NCBI RefSeq assembly: GCF_036588685.1
Contig: NC_086374.1
Span: 24,482,886-24,546,885, forward strand
Direction: 5' to 3'
DNA length: 64,000 nucleotides
Origin: Mytilus trossulus
Lineage: Eukaryota; Mollusca; Bivalvia; Mytilida; Mytilidae
Below, piece after piece: positions 11,401-24,800 of this stretch (within the stretch, counting starts at the first letter, position 1; every line of letters starts with the position of its first letter). The notes under the pieces were generated by a model, which searched no databases, was not told where the DNA came from, and saw nothing but the letters and a program-made list of their open reading frames with translations. The position numbers were made by a program, and so were the translations under genes.

Positions 11401-13481
11401 TATTCTGATTTTTTTTTGGTTAAAACCTACAAAGAAAGTTCATTTTTAAACCAATAATTTAAAGGCCATTTACATTTAATGTTGAAGATTTTTAAAGGAA
11501 CAATAAAATAATTTTTTTTAATTATTGCTGTGTAAACAATGTTATAGTTATAGAATCACTAATTCAAAAATTTAAATATATAACACCCCAATCCAACCAG
11601 TGATCTATTAATGACAACACAATGAATTCAAATTTCTTTTTCATTTTCAAAATTTTTCAGCTTTTGAAATAACTGTTTTATTCTTATTTTTAATCGTTGC
11701 AAATATATTTATCTAGTAAAACACTTGTCACAGTAAAGACTGAAAAAGGTATATGCACAAAAATCAAGATTGATGTCTAAAAAACAATTTCTTGGTAACT
11801 AAATTTTGCCTCATAATTTTTTTTCCTTCTATATAATTACGCACATATATGTATTATTTATTGTTCTCTTTCTAGAAATCATGTTAAAAACACAATTGAA
11901 AAATCATTTACTGGTAAATGAATGATAACTCAATAAAATTATAATATCTGCAATAGTTTTATTTTTGTCTTGCCTGCATTGAGTGTCACAGAATTCCAGA
12001 CATTGGGATTCTTATCTTGTGATGACAGCATAAACTTTGTGTAAAGCATTATTGTTATTTTGTTGAACTAGTTACCAGTGGTATATGCCTTATGCTGTCT
12101 CATGTGCATGGTTCACAAACCTTTATAGTTTTTTAACACAGTCTCCGGAGTAATGTGATAACTATATTTTTTGGTACGTGTATATAGAATCATTGCAAGG
12201 TATATGTGTGTGTCAAAGGGTCACATGATGTTGACCTGACTCATGGTTCATTGATCAATGTTATTTATTATTTTTAAGAATTAGGTTTGTTTCTCAATTT
12301 GAGCAAAAGGTGATTGGTAAACGATATAATTGTTTGTTTGGCAAGGTCAACTTGGAACTCATTTTTAAGCTCACAATCTGACCGATTGGTTCCTTGGACA
12401 AAGTTCAGGTTTAAGTTATAATAGCTCTTTCTCAGATGCAATAAGCTATGGTCAATTACATTTAGTATATAGAATGATTGCAATGTAATCATGTTCATCT
12501 GACCTTGACCTCTTATTCAAAGTTGATGGGTAAATGCTAAATTTACATGTTTAGGTGTTTAATTTATCAGAAATTGACAACTTGCCACATGATTGGGAGA
12601 CAAAAAACAATAGGGGAGGCGACTAACAGCAATAAAGGAACATTGACTTTGAGAGACAAAATTTACCTCATCACTACAAGTATTGAAATCAAAACAGCAA
12701 AATTTTTTTAAAGCTTATACACTGTAATGAATATTTGAAACTACTTTGACATATAAGCGTTACGAAAATGGGGACAGACCACCAGTCTTGGAAATGATCT
12801 AAGCAACCAAGATGGGAGCTACAGCCTGTAAACTATCAAATACAACCGTTGAAATGTCTGCAATCTGTTATATTTATAAAACTTAATTGTGCAACTCCTC
12901 CATCTCCCCATGTACTAACACTGCTCATATCCCATTATATTTCTCATCAATCCTTTCTGAAAAATTACTAGTTGAAATCCAGTACTAAGTATATAGTGCT
13001 TCAGACTTTTATTTAAAATTAGCGCTACAATCAAGTCAGGAGCAAGCATTTTAGTAGTTGTCATTTTTTGCTGGTCCTTTTATTCATGTTTTGTGTATTC
13101 TTGTTTTATGCTGTCACAACACAGTCTCAGGTTAATAAAAGGGTTGGCACTTACAAACATGTTAAACCAAGCAACATTCTTTACATGCTTGTATAAAGTC
13201 AGAGGCCTAAAGTTCAGTGAATTTCTTCATGTCTGTCATATTTGTTTTTCGTAAACTGTTTAGTTATAAATTAGGCCATTAGTTTGTCATACTGAATTGA
13301 TTCATATTTTTTTGTTTGGTCCTTTTAATAGCAGACTTTAGAGTTTAGGGTTTTCTCATTGTTGCAGGCTGTACTGTTGGCTTAAATTTTATATCCACTG
13401 CATTTGTATTGTGATACAGTAGACAACCCACATAGACCAGCCGAGGCCACTAAATATTTTACAAGGCACATGCTTGTCATT

Positions 13482-13722
13482 TGTTTCTGTGCTACATGTT
13501 TTTTTCGTTCATTGTCAATTTTTTTAACATTAATTAGGCTGTTAGTTTTCTGGATTGAAAGTTATTTACATTTGAGATTTCGTGTTTTTTATAAGCTGAC
13601 TGTGGTGTGGACTTTGCTCATTGTTGAAGGCAGTACAGTGACCTATAGCTGTTATTTTCTGTGTTATTTTGGTCTCTTGTAGAGAGTTGTCTCATTGGCA
13701 ATAATACCACAAAGTTGTTGGT
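13482..13722 (+). repeat. SINE-like dispersed repeat
   Basis: The 3' end carries the phrase GAGAGTTGTCTCATTGGCAA followed by a taataccaca block. It is preceded by TTTGCTCATTGTTGAAGGCA and GTGACCTATAGCTGTTA. The terminal phrase recurs at about 4931-4955 and 39450-39500, which supports a dispersed retroposon. I recall similar sequences as abundant in bivalve genomes; the precise SINE family is not assigned. Confidence 0.55.
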
Positions 13723-14296
13723 GCCATATAGTTTTACCCTTGTCCGTAATTCTGTCATTCTGCAACAAACCATTATACAGAGTTTTTTCTAAATGCCTTG
13801 AGATATTTGGCAGATTTTTGGTATGTAAGGTAATCATTATGAGTTACAGATAAAGTTTAAGTTTCGTTCCTTGCTGTTAATCTTTGCCGAAATTACAGGC
13901 TTTGGACTTTGATAAATTGTAGAATATCAGAGATATTGGACTGATTTTTGGTATGTGAGTTAACTGAGTTACAGATCGTTTTGTTCGGCTCAGATTTTGA
14001 GCTACATCATGTTTGTGTCCACATGTGTTGTTGAAATTGCTGTTTTTAAACATTTTGAGACAGGCCCATTCGTCTCATTTTGACACATCTAGTTTATATA
14101 GACATGTAAAAATGTTTTTAAGTTTTTCGTACCAACTAACAAGTAAGGGTAAGATTTCACTGATTTATAATTTTTATTTCAAAAAAAGAAAAAAAGATCA
14201 TAAATGTATTTGATTGACAATTGACTGAAAGTAATAAAGTATGTCATGATCTACAATCATTACACTGCAGTATAATTGTTACACCTGAAAAAAATA

Positions 14297-14603
14297 TCCT
14301 TTTCCTCCATAATGACGCCTTATGACGCCACCCCCCTTACTCCATAATAACGCCTTTTGACGCCTGTGTAGTACCTCAGTTGAAACACTTTGACTTCAAA
14401 GTGTCTGCAGTTGACTTAATAAAGTTTGTTTCCAATATGAAAAGGAATATCATAGGAATATCTGACTTAAATTTATTTGATGAAATAGTTGTTTTTCACA
14501 ATGCCTTAATACTTCAAAGCATAAGTTCAGCATTTTATCAAAAAAATCCTATGCGAATCAAGTATGCAAAAAAAAAAATTCAATGGAGGAAAGGGTTATA
14601 TGA
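14297..14603 (+). mobile_element. MITE with duplicated subterminal motif, copy 1
   Basis: The left end is CCTTTTCCTCCATAATGACG and the right end is CAATGGAGGAAAGGGTTATA, giving an inverted repeat with core CCTTTCCTCCAT. Just inside the left end the block TCCATAATGACGCC...GACGCC occurs twice in tandem, separated by ACCCCCCTTAC. A copy of the same 300-base element lies at 16473-16777. The open frame at 14380-14613 lies inside the MITE and is not a gene. Confidence 0.75.
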
Positions 14604-15470
14604 CAAATATTAAATATATTAGTTTTTTTCTGTCTGTCATAATGCATGGGACTAGAGTTATCAAATACCGGGTACATTTGAACAGTAGACCTAGAAAACA
14701 TGATTGCATTTTTCTGCAAACAAAACATTTTTTTTTGTTTGTTTAATAATGAACAAGCAAGGTTCTATTAATGAACAAGCAAGGTTTAATATTTTGGTTA
14801 CTAAATATATGTAATAATTCAATTGAAGTTTGGATTTCAAGGCAATGTATGACTATTATTTCAAATATTTGGCTATTTAGTTTTCAGTACTGCAAGAATT
14901 GTTTAACATGCATAAATTTTTATTACACATTCAAGTATACACGACTATATATAACTATATATTAGTTTATGGAACTTTACAAACTTGAGAGTGTACAAGA
15001 GTAAAATCACATTAAAATTGATCCATTCTTCAATAAAATTTTATGCAAATATTCAGGTACTCAATGAAGTTATCAAATTTCAAAAGAACCTATATAAATA
15101 ATGCTGTAAATTCATCAGATCCGCAAAACTATTATCATTCTAACACAATTAAAAATATATAATAAATACACATTAAGTTATAACAAAACAATGATTGAGA
15201 GTGTAAACAAGATTTTTACATAACATTTATGTAGCAGTTGTCTAAAGCAAGTTAGTGCTGAATGAAAATGATATAGAAGTAAATCATTGTTTCCTGGATA
15301 TATAATGTCAAAATAAACAAAATAAAAAAATCCCCAATAACTTAACTGTTTATATGTACAATAAATTCATTACTACTTTTATCCCATTGAATTTACCATT
15401 CCTACCCACGTTTATGGCACAATGATTATATTAAAAGACTGAAGCTCTTAAAACCCAAAATGGAAAATAT

Positions 15471-15476
15471 TTTATT
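15471..15476 (-). promoter_or_regulatory. candidate poly(A) signal for GPD1
   Basis: AATAAA on the - strand lies about 350 bases past the GPD1 stop codon. Position is plausible, but such hexamers are common in this AT-rich DNA. Confidence 0.25.
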
Positions 15477-15610
15477 TGGTTACATAATACAAAAGCGACA
15501 CAAGTTATAACAGTAGTTATTTTCATACTAATTGTTTCCTATACAACATATGTTTCTTCTGTTTTTTGTTTTGCCTGCAATTCAGAAGTTTACATATATT
15601 TATGATTACA

Positions 15611-15693
15611 AGTGGTTTTTTTTTTCATTGACTACCCTTTGCGTAAAAAAATTGTGATGTATTTTTTTTTTCATTGACAACCCTTTGCGTAAT
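15611..15693. repeat. local direct duplication downstream of GPD1
   Basis: A run of about nine T followed by CATTGACTACCCTTTGCGTAA is repeated about 45 bases later with one change (CATTGACAACCCTTTGCGTAA). It lies in the likely GPD1 3' UTR. Confidence 0.6.
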
Positions 15694-15828
15694 ACAAAAT
15701 TTGCTGAAGAAGTTATAAAGTACCCTGACATTTTTCTGAATGAGCCAATAAAAATTGCTGAAAATGCATATACAATCCCAGAAAACTCTCCTAAGTATCC
15801 CCCTTTAGCCGAAGCAATCTCTTGATAA

Positions 15829-18800
15829 TCACATATGTTCTGGATGGTTCTTCAGACAGTCCATAAATTGTTTAACATCCGTCTCTTTTTTACATATTCT
15901 ATGGATAGCTGTAAATAATGGAAACCTGCAAAATAAAGAAAGAGTCATATGAAACTTCAAAGAAAATAAAAAATGATGCATATGTTTTTATAACTAAATG
16001 GCTAGATTTCATTATGAAACTTGTGTATATATATACTTTTTTCTAAAGAAAATTCTATAATTTGTCCAAATTAAGAAGAATTTTCTTCTTTTTTTTTTAA
16101 TTGTTAGCTTCCAGTTAGACACGTGTTCAATACCAATGCTTCTTTGTTGGTTGTTTACTATAAGGTAATCAGTAAACTATGTCTTCAAAGCATGACAATT
16201 GCTTAGCTGCCATATTTTCTTATCACAACAGACTGAGAGACTAAATTTGACGATTATACGATTAAAATGCGTAAAAAAGGACAAAATCTTGCACATAAGA
16301 GTAAGTTTATGATATACATGCATTTTCAAGAATTGGATAAACATTATTTTTTACCAGTCATTCATATGACTATAAGGTCAGTGTTCTTTTTTATGTCTAT
16401 GTTATGGAGGAGAGACAATGTTGCTATATTTACGTAATTTTGAAAAATTTATGTGTTTGCATACGAATTACTATATAACCCTTTCCTCCATAATGACGCC
16501 TTTTGACGCCACCCCCCTTACTCCATAATGACGCCTTTTGACGCCTGTGTAGTACCTCAGTTGAAACACTTTGACTACAAAGTGTCTGCAGTTGACTTAA
16601 TAAAATTTGTATCCAATATGAAAAGGAATATCATAGGAATATCCGACTTAAATTTATTTGATGAAATAGTTATTTTTCGCAATGCTTTAATACTTTAAAG
16701 CATATGTTTAGCTTTTTATAAAAAAAATCCTATGCGAATCAAGAATGCAAAAAAAAAATTCAATGGAGGAAAGGTGACTTGGAGCTATTATTCACCATGA
16801 AGTATTCTGTAAACAGGAAGTTGATAAGCCATGGATGTCAAAACATATCCCATGGCATAAAACATGGCATTTAAGAACAAAGGAGGTGCCCCTAGTAATC
16901 TTTTCTCTTACATGGACATTGTGTGAATGAATATACATGTATAAAAGTATAAAGATAGTAGATTAGCCCAGGATGTCAAAATGAACAACCATGCTTAATT
17001 GGTCACATGAAGCTTAATAACCAATTATAAAAAGGTCTGATATCTAATTCCTAATTTTATTTTATACAAGCCTATTATGTGTTAGAGTATTTGTTGAACA
17101 TTTAGTGGATGAGTGATGAATCTGCAAATGCATTACATAGCATAGATTGTTCACATGAAGCTTTTATCCGTTATTTAGAAAGCTCTAAATTGTGACCAAG
17201 ATTTTATTGAATGGATAAACAGACACTATTCCCTATCCTTTCTCCCATCCTTTTGGGTCGATGGTAAAATTAATAGAATAATGAATTAATAGATAGAAAA
17301 TGAGAGGTTCATCTATCTATGAAAAGTACCTTACCATAAACATTACAGTTTATATAAATGTCAATGTTGTGAACACTTATTTCTATCTCGGCAAATTGTC
17401 ACAAATCATTGATGAATCCAAGTTACCACATAAACTAACCTCTCCTCCATGTTTTTATTTTTTAACATGTAATTCACTTCAAATGCTGTAGGTGGACCTT
17501 GTAACTTCTGACCGTTCAACATTTCTTTTTCTAATTCTTCTATACTCTGCAAAAAACATAGATCGTAACTGATTCTGCTTTCCAAAACCTATGCAGTCAT
17601 TTTCTCTTTATGTATATATATATATGAAAAAGACTCAAATCTAAATCATAATGAATATGTGTTACAATCAATATGAAGAACTGTTTCTATTTTAAGAGTT
17701 TAATTGTCTTTGAACTTATCAAAAGATAAAAAAGTCATTATAAAATGAATATAGTTATCTAAATTGTAGCTAATGTTACAAAAAACTGCACATTTACACT
17801 AAGGATAAGAATGACAGGCATACATATCCCTCTTTTATATAACATATGGTATACTGTATGCCATGACTACTGGGTGATAGGACATACAATCTGAAATACT
17901 GATTCTGCATATTTTTTACTAGTTTTTATTCTCACGATCCCATTGTGTTTTTTTGAGTCAATTTGTGTATTTCATTTCTAAAACTTGATTTGTCTTACAT
18001 ACCTTTCCTGTTTTAACAAATGCTTCTGCTACTTTTCTGTTTCTACCTCCATAACATGTTGTAACTAAGTCAGCTACTCCACAACTTTCCAAAAATGTCC
18101 CTTGTTGAGACTCTGCAATATAAGACTTACCAATATTCAATTTGATCATGTTAAATGCTTAAAATCATATAAAATACTGATACAGCTTCAACTGTTGTAT
18201 ATATCTCCTTTTAGGGTAGGAATAATCAATTGACTTGTTCTTTACACATAACAAAGCTGATCAATATTAAACATTTTTAGATAATTTCTTATGGTTCATT
18301 TAATGATTTATGGATACAAGACTTACCATGTATATCTGAGTCAGTTTCTCTACTGTGTCTCAAAATGAGGGATTAAACGATATTTTAACAAAAAATCTGT
18401 ATGAAATGATATTGGACATGTATGTTGCTATTACTTATAATTGAGTCAAAGGAATGAGCTCAACCATACATGTAAGTGCTCTTTTGAAATGAAAAGGATC
18501 TTAGAACTACATATAAAACATAAGGAGGTATTAAATGTTTGCAAAGACCAGTGTTTTGAACATGTTAATAATAATAGCTCTGCAAGAAATAACTATAAAC
18601 TCAAAAATGTCTTTAATATTTTCTTAGTTTGAATTTAAGTCAATGCTATACAAGGACTTCAGCATGTGAAGACCTTGCAGGCCTATAGTTACATAAAATG
18701 ACACTTAAACATTTACCAAATAAAAGAATATAAAACAGCCTGAACTGAAACTTCACAAATTCACAACAACCAGTATTTCAAGATCATGCATTGTCTGAAA

Positions 18801-21800
18801 ATAGGTATTTCTTACTAAGAGAAACACTTACAGTGAGAACTTACATAACTTGAGTGTGAATTATATAACTTATTTCTGTAGAAGTTTTATGTAAAAAGCA
18901 TGCAAAATTGTGATAATAGATATTATAGACAAGGTTTTATTTCTTTTCCTTCCATATTGTGTGACCTTTACAATACTAATCATTATTCTTGAGAAAACTT
19001 GCGTTCTGATTTTAAGTTATAAAACATCTTTTTTTTTTATATTGGCAGTACCAATCAATAAAAAGAATAGGTTCAACTCCTGCCTCTCTTTAAAGTTGTT
19101 CTTCAAAATTTGGACTGAGAAATTTCTTTCAAGCATTTAAAAACAAAAAGAACTATTATTTGATTTCTTTCATCATGCTTTCAATCTAAATTTCTCATAA
19201 AAAAAACTTTCTTTTTTCATTCACCATGCTTCCTCACCTTTCTCTTATTAGAGTTACTATTTGTCACCAAGCATTGTGCAAAGCTTCATCAGATAATATA
19301 TGAAGAACCTACATGGAAGCTAAAGCTATAAAGTAGAGAAATATACTCCAACTCCATTGCAGCAAATATACTGCTCAGCTACTCATAAAATGCTGTGAGG
19401 CAATGTTAATTTAAAAATTAATACAAATTCTAAATTGTAAATCATGCATGTTAATACAAGCAATATAAACATAAGGATATGTGGTATGGTGGCCATCATT
19501 TAGAATGGTAACGAACAGAATAAATCCCATTCTACTTTTATTGAACCAATTAAATGTGCAAGAATACTTACTTGAATCAGTAGCTTGATTAGAAGTAATA
19601 TAATAGTTCAGTAACATTACTTTATTGTAAAACTATTGTAAATGCATTGTCAAACACTTTCTGCATTCAAAGATAAGATTCTATTATTCTTTAAATGCAG
19701 ATTTAATCATTTTTCCATTGTGGAAAGAAATTGTGCACAACCCAGAAACATCAAGTAATTTAAGATAAGCTTGATCATAATTTAGTATTGACATTATCGC
19801 TTTTCATGTTCAAAATTCAGCATAAAATAATGCTGGTAATTTGAATATGATTATCAAGAGGCACCGAAATGTAATATTCTAAATATGATTCAACTTTATT
19901 TAAGATCTAAAAAATCTTTGTAAGCTGTAACAGGAGTTATCTGCATTTTGAGCAGTTGAAGTTATAGAACTTAACTTCTTACTTATTTTCAGCTAAAGTT
20001 TAATTATTTTTGGTCTATGAAATCAATTTGTATACATCTTTTTGCCTTATTTCATTGTCAAATTTATGCTTAACATGAATTTTTCCTGCTTTCAGCAGTT
20101 TGTCAAATTATTGAAGAATATGTCAGCTATATTTCTTCTCAGTTATTGCACAGTATACATGAATGTCTATAAAAGTTAGTTTGACCTTGACCTCATGCTA
20201 AAGGTCAATGATCAACAGTAAACTATCCTACTAAGGTCAGCACTTTGATTTATTTTATGTAGGTGTTAATAGTGACTTCTGTAACATTTAAATTCATTAA
20301 CTCTCTTTAAAAAACGCAAATAAAATCTGAAGCATAAATATTGGTGCGACACATAAAATAAACTCATCATAGATACCAGGACTAAATTTTCGTCTACAAA
20401 AGACTCATCATTGACGCTCAAATCCAAAAAAAAATATTAAAAAAAAGCCAAATAAAGTATGAAGTTGGAGAGCATTGAGATCCAAATTCCTCAAAGTGGT
20501 AATGATTCTTGAGTGTAAATAAAATTGTTCTGATCATAAAACCATGTTATCTACAATTACTATTGAGCTATGAACTTCAATATTTTTGATAACCTATTTC
20601 CATTATAGGAGGTATATATCATCTAAAATACCATTACTTTTAATTTAATTCACTTTAACTAACAACTGACATAATAATCCGCAGTTATGAAGACTGCATT
20701 GTAAGATACTAAATCATCTTACTTGTTATCTCAATTTCAATCAAGCAATCGGCCTAGCCAAGATCAGATGTGCATTTCATAGTGGGTCTATGTTATAGGC
20801 TTGTAAAGACAAGAAGATAACCTTTGAATAAGTAACAAATCTTTGAACTGATAAAGAGAATGTAGGGTTACACAATGAATATCAAATATCATGTATAGGT
20901 GTTACCGTTTTAAAATAAAACACTAAAATGGGCAAAATTTCACGTTATATTGTTTCATTTAAAATTTCGCTGTTTTTATCAATTGATAGTTTTTAAGTGA
21001 ACTTAATTTGAACTACATTATTGGTTCACTGTTATAGACAATTTATTCATCTTTCTTTTACTGGTTGTTGCAACAAAAAATCTCCAGTGGCTACAAAGTT
21101 AGGATAAAAAGTTGGACACTATGTGCTTGTTATGAAATTTTTTACTTTTGTTTTTAGCTTACTCAGTGTAGTGATAAAAGAGAAAAATAAATCAAATTTA
21201 TGCTATTATGTATTAAGTTTTCTCTTCTAGTATATACATTATCAAAAACTACCTCATATATCAATATTGCAGTACCCTAGCTGGAGATATATGCCATCAA
21301 AGTTGGATACACAAATAAAGTGAAAAAATGTCTTGTCCGTAGACATGCATTCCCTAGTAAACTGGAAGTATAATAACATTAATGTTGCATTGCTAAGTTC
21401 CTGTTCTTTTGTAGATATGAAAACACTACTAACATTTTTTTCTACTATCTATTAATAGAGGAAAAATTTCAAAAATATGTCAGAATGTCTTGTCCGTAGA
21501 CACATGTCTTGTCCGTAGACATGTCTTTTTATCAATATTGCTTGGCTTTATGGGTCTAAATTAGTCCTATGTGTTGTTTAAACATAGAAATATCTTATTT
21601 TTGATAAATAAATGGTAATTTAAGTGTACTCAATTTTTGTAAAATTACTTCACAGGAGTGGATTTTAAAAAGTGGCAGATTATTAGTCATAAAAAGTATA
21701 CCTTATCTTACTTCAATATTGTTGATTCCAATTGCTGCATACCTTAAAAGATTAACTAAATCAAATTAAGAAAAAGTAATTCTCTCTCTCTAACTTTATC

Positions 21801-24800
21801 TTTTGTGTTTCAGTATTAACAGCAGACGGGGAATTGTCTACGGACAAGACACTTGTACATAACAAGTATTAAATTCAATTATTTGAACTTAAATCTTATT
21901 TATAGGTGATGAAAGTTATCTATTCAAATTAAAACTCAGTATTTTCAACATAAATATAGTCACAATTAGTTCTAACCAGGGCTTCCAAAACGGTCATATA
22001 TTCCGGTCATTTGTATAATGTCCGGTTAAAGACCGGCTGGGAAAAGCATGAAACGGTCATATACTTTTTAGTTTTCAAGGCTTTTTCGGTCATTTTAATA
22101 TAATTCACGATCTTTTTGACCCAACATTTTGCCTTTAACAGTCATACATTTCCGGTCATAAAAGTGACATGTTGATTAATTACTATCAAAACAACCCTTA
22201 CTTCAATACTTTCTAATTTTAATCAAGGCTAATTAGTTGTTGGACAGCTGAAAACTATACCTGTTCAGGTGACAGGTAAACTTATTTCAGTACCGGACAT
22301 CGTATAAATTAATCGGTCCATTCACAATTACATTCGTACATTTCAGCGGTTTGTTTCTAATTGGTTTAGTCCAAAAGATCAAATTTATAATAAATACATT
22401 TATAAACTTGATTTGATGAAACATTTAAAAAGGTTTTACATGAAAAAATCGTCAGAACTACGTTGTATGAACGAGAACACGTGTGCGCATGTGCACAGGT
22501 GGGAAATTCAATTATGCATCCTACATTTCTTCAAAATTCTAAAACTATCATTGATACCTGTACCTAACGTTCATTTCAAGTATTTTGTTGAAGAAATAAC
22601 GTGGAAAGTGCTTCTTCGCTCAGTCGTTCTATGAAACATACACGGATTTTACGTATCCGTTTATGGTCCATGTTTTACCATTGTCAAGTCAACATCCGGT
22701 TTTGAAAAATGTGACTTTAAAAACGAAAATAAAGTTCTAGACAACGTCAATTTACACAAATAGAGAGTCTAATGCAGATATGAACACACTGATGTGCACA
22801 CTTTGAATGATGCAATGCCAATTTTAACAGTTTATGTCAGAACATCAAATTCATATCAAAGTAAATTTCAATATCGTTTTTAATCTAAATTTATGTCATT
22901 CATTGGGATGGCCATCTGATTACCATAATTGCCTTTTGTGACTTAGTCTTAGGGATTAAAATTCGGATCAGATATAAAATGTCCGGCTGGCTCAGAAAAA
23001 TTTTGGAAGCCCTGGTTCTAACAGATTTTTTTTTCAACTGAAATTGTCTTGTCCGTAAACATTACCACAATATATTTGTATCCAATTTCCTTGAGTTCAG
23101 CCTAATTTGAAAGGTAACATGCATGTTATTTTTTCAAGAGAACACATTTAACTATATCAAAATTGAGTTTTAGTAATAGTTTGATTGTTTTAAACATTCA
23201 GATATATGGATTTCAGTAAAAAGAATGTGTCTTCATTTTGGCTTAATCAATAAATTATTGAGATATATAAAGAATTATGGGTACAATTTTATATTTTCCA
23301 AAATTTAAAAACACAGATTAAAATTTAATTGGTAACTTTTAATCTTAACTTTAACAATCATCTTTGAAAGCATTTAATTGAATATCAATAAAATGTCTTG
23401 TCCGTAGACATTATCAAAATGTGTTTGTTTTCATTTTTCTGAAAGTTAAGCATCATTTGATAGATAAACCTGATAAAATGTGTGTGTTTTTTTTTCTCAA
23501 GAGAACACTTTCAGCTATATCAAAATTAGGTTTTAATAACATATTTCATTAATTATGAATACAATGTCTTGTCCGTAGACAAAACATATGAATTGTATTG
23601 CTAAGTTTGATTGCTTATTGTAAGAATATGAATCAAGTTATTCTAATGTTCTATACACCAAAAGAAAGGTTTTTTTTGGAAGTTTTGTTATTTATAGATA
23701 AGTTTAGATACAGTTTTATCAGATAAGATTAATAATCAAAGAAAGCTACTGTTGTTTGAAATAACTGTGAGTTAAACATGTTCTTGTCAATTTTTTTTCA
23801 ATTAAAATGTTTGATATTCATTAATTCTAAACATATTTTGTTGTCTTTGTCATTGACCAAAAATCTGACACTGGTGACCATGTCTTAAAGTCAACCATTA
23901 AAGAAAATTATACAGTTTTTAAAAACCATTTATTTGATAAAAATATTAAATATTTCTTCCAAAAACTGCATGAAAATATATAAATGCTTCCAGTGTTAGC
24001 CTAACGATGGCAATTTTTCATAATTTAAACCATTTTTGAACCAAAATATCAAAATAGTTTTTCCCTGAGGTGATACTCATTTTTGACTTCATGTGAAACA
24101 CAAAATGCACATCTGATCTTGGCTAGGCCGAATGTAAATAAATACAAGAGCATATTACATACCTGGGTAAAAAACTTCACAGAATTTAACCATTTCCATA
24201 AGTCCTAATCTGATCACAGCTGCCTTAGTATTATCTCCATACCCTAAACCATCAGCAAAACCGGCACCAACTGCCACAATGTTCTGAAATGATAGATTAA
24301 ACTATAAGTTATATCATGCCTGCTACACAGCAACATAAAACAATTTTTAATAGACCTCATTTACTACTTGATATTTGGGAGATAATACCATCTTTTAAGT
24401 GTTTATAAGATTTGTGGGAGCCTAAATTGTTATAACTTTAAACTACAAAACCTGATTAAGCTTAATGCATCAGAATCTACATATTTAGACCCTCTTCCAA
24501 AAACAGTCCAAACAAGTTAATGACTATATATATCTACATGTATGTTATATCTAAAATTATCAGAAGAATGTATTCATTGAAATAAATCCCCAGCCACAAC
24601 AAATTAAATTACAACTTTAACGCAGGAATGGTGAACAGAAAATTGCAATACTAAAGTAAGTAATTTGAATTATCTCCCCTTTATTATGTAGAACCAAATT
24701 TTTTTACTTTGAGCACATCCTTTGGAATTGTTCTACAACAGAGTAAAGTTTCACCAATATCTGTTGGTCGAATTTGAAGTTGCACTTACAAGAAAAACTG

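Larger units (their letters stand above)
10553..14296. other. intergenic DNA with scattered repeats
   Basis: No gene was recognised. Besides the minisatellite at 11240-11400 and the SINE-like copy at 13482-13722, about 13795-13990 holds two diverged copies of a 130-base unit marked by AGATATT, GGACTGATTTTTGGTATGTG and GAGTTACAGAT. About 13080-13370 holds degenerate fragments resembling the 13482 repeat. Open frames here (12274-12498 -, 13404-13682 +, 14013-14213 +) show no family signature. Confidence 0.35.
20750..24130. mobile_element. 3.4 kb DNA element with 28-bp inverted ends inside a GPD1 intron
   Basis: The left end at 20750-20777 starts CGGCCTAGCCAAGATCAGAT. The right end at 24103-24130 is its exact reverse complement over 28 bases. 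The right end lies only 32 bases from GPD1 exon 6. No transposase-like open frame is seen. The interior carries seven copies of a 17-base motif (separate entry) and a nested hAT element at 21977-23014. Without the hAT and its duplicated target the element is about 2.3 kb. Immediate flanks share AAT (left ...GCAAT, right AATGT...), a possible 3-base target duplication. Superfamily unassigned. Confidence 0.75.
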
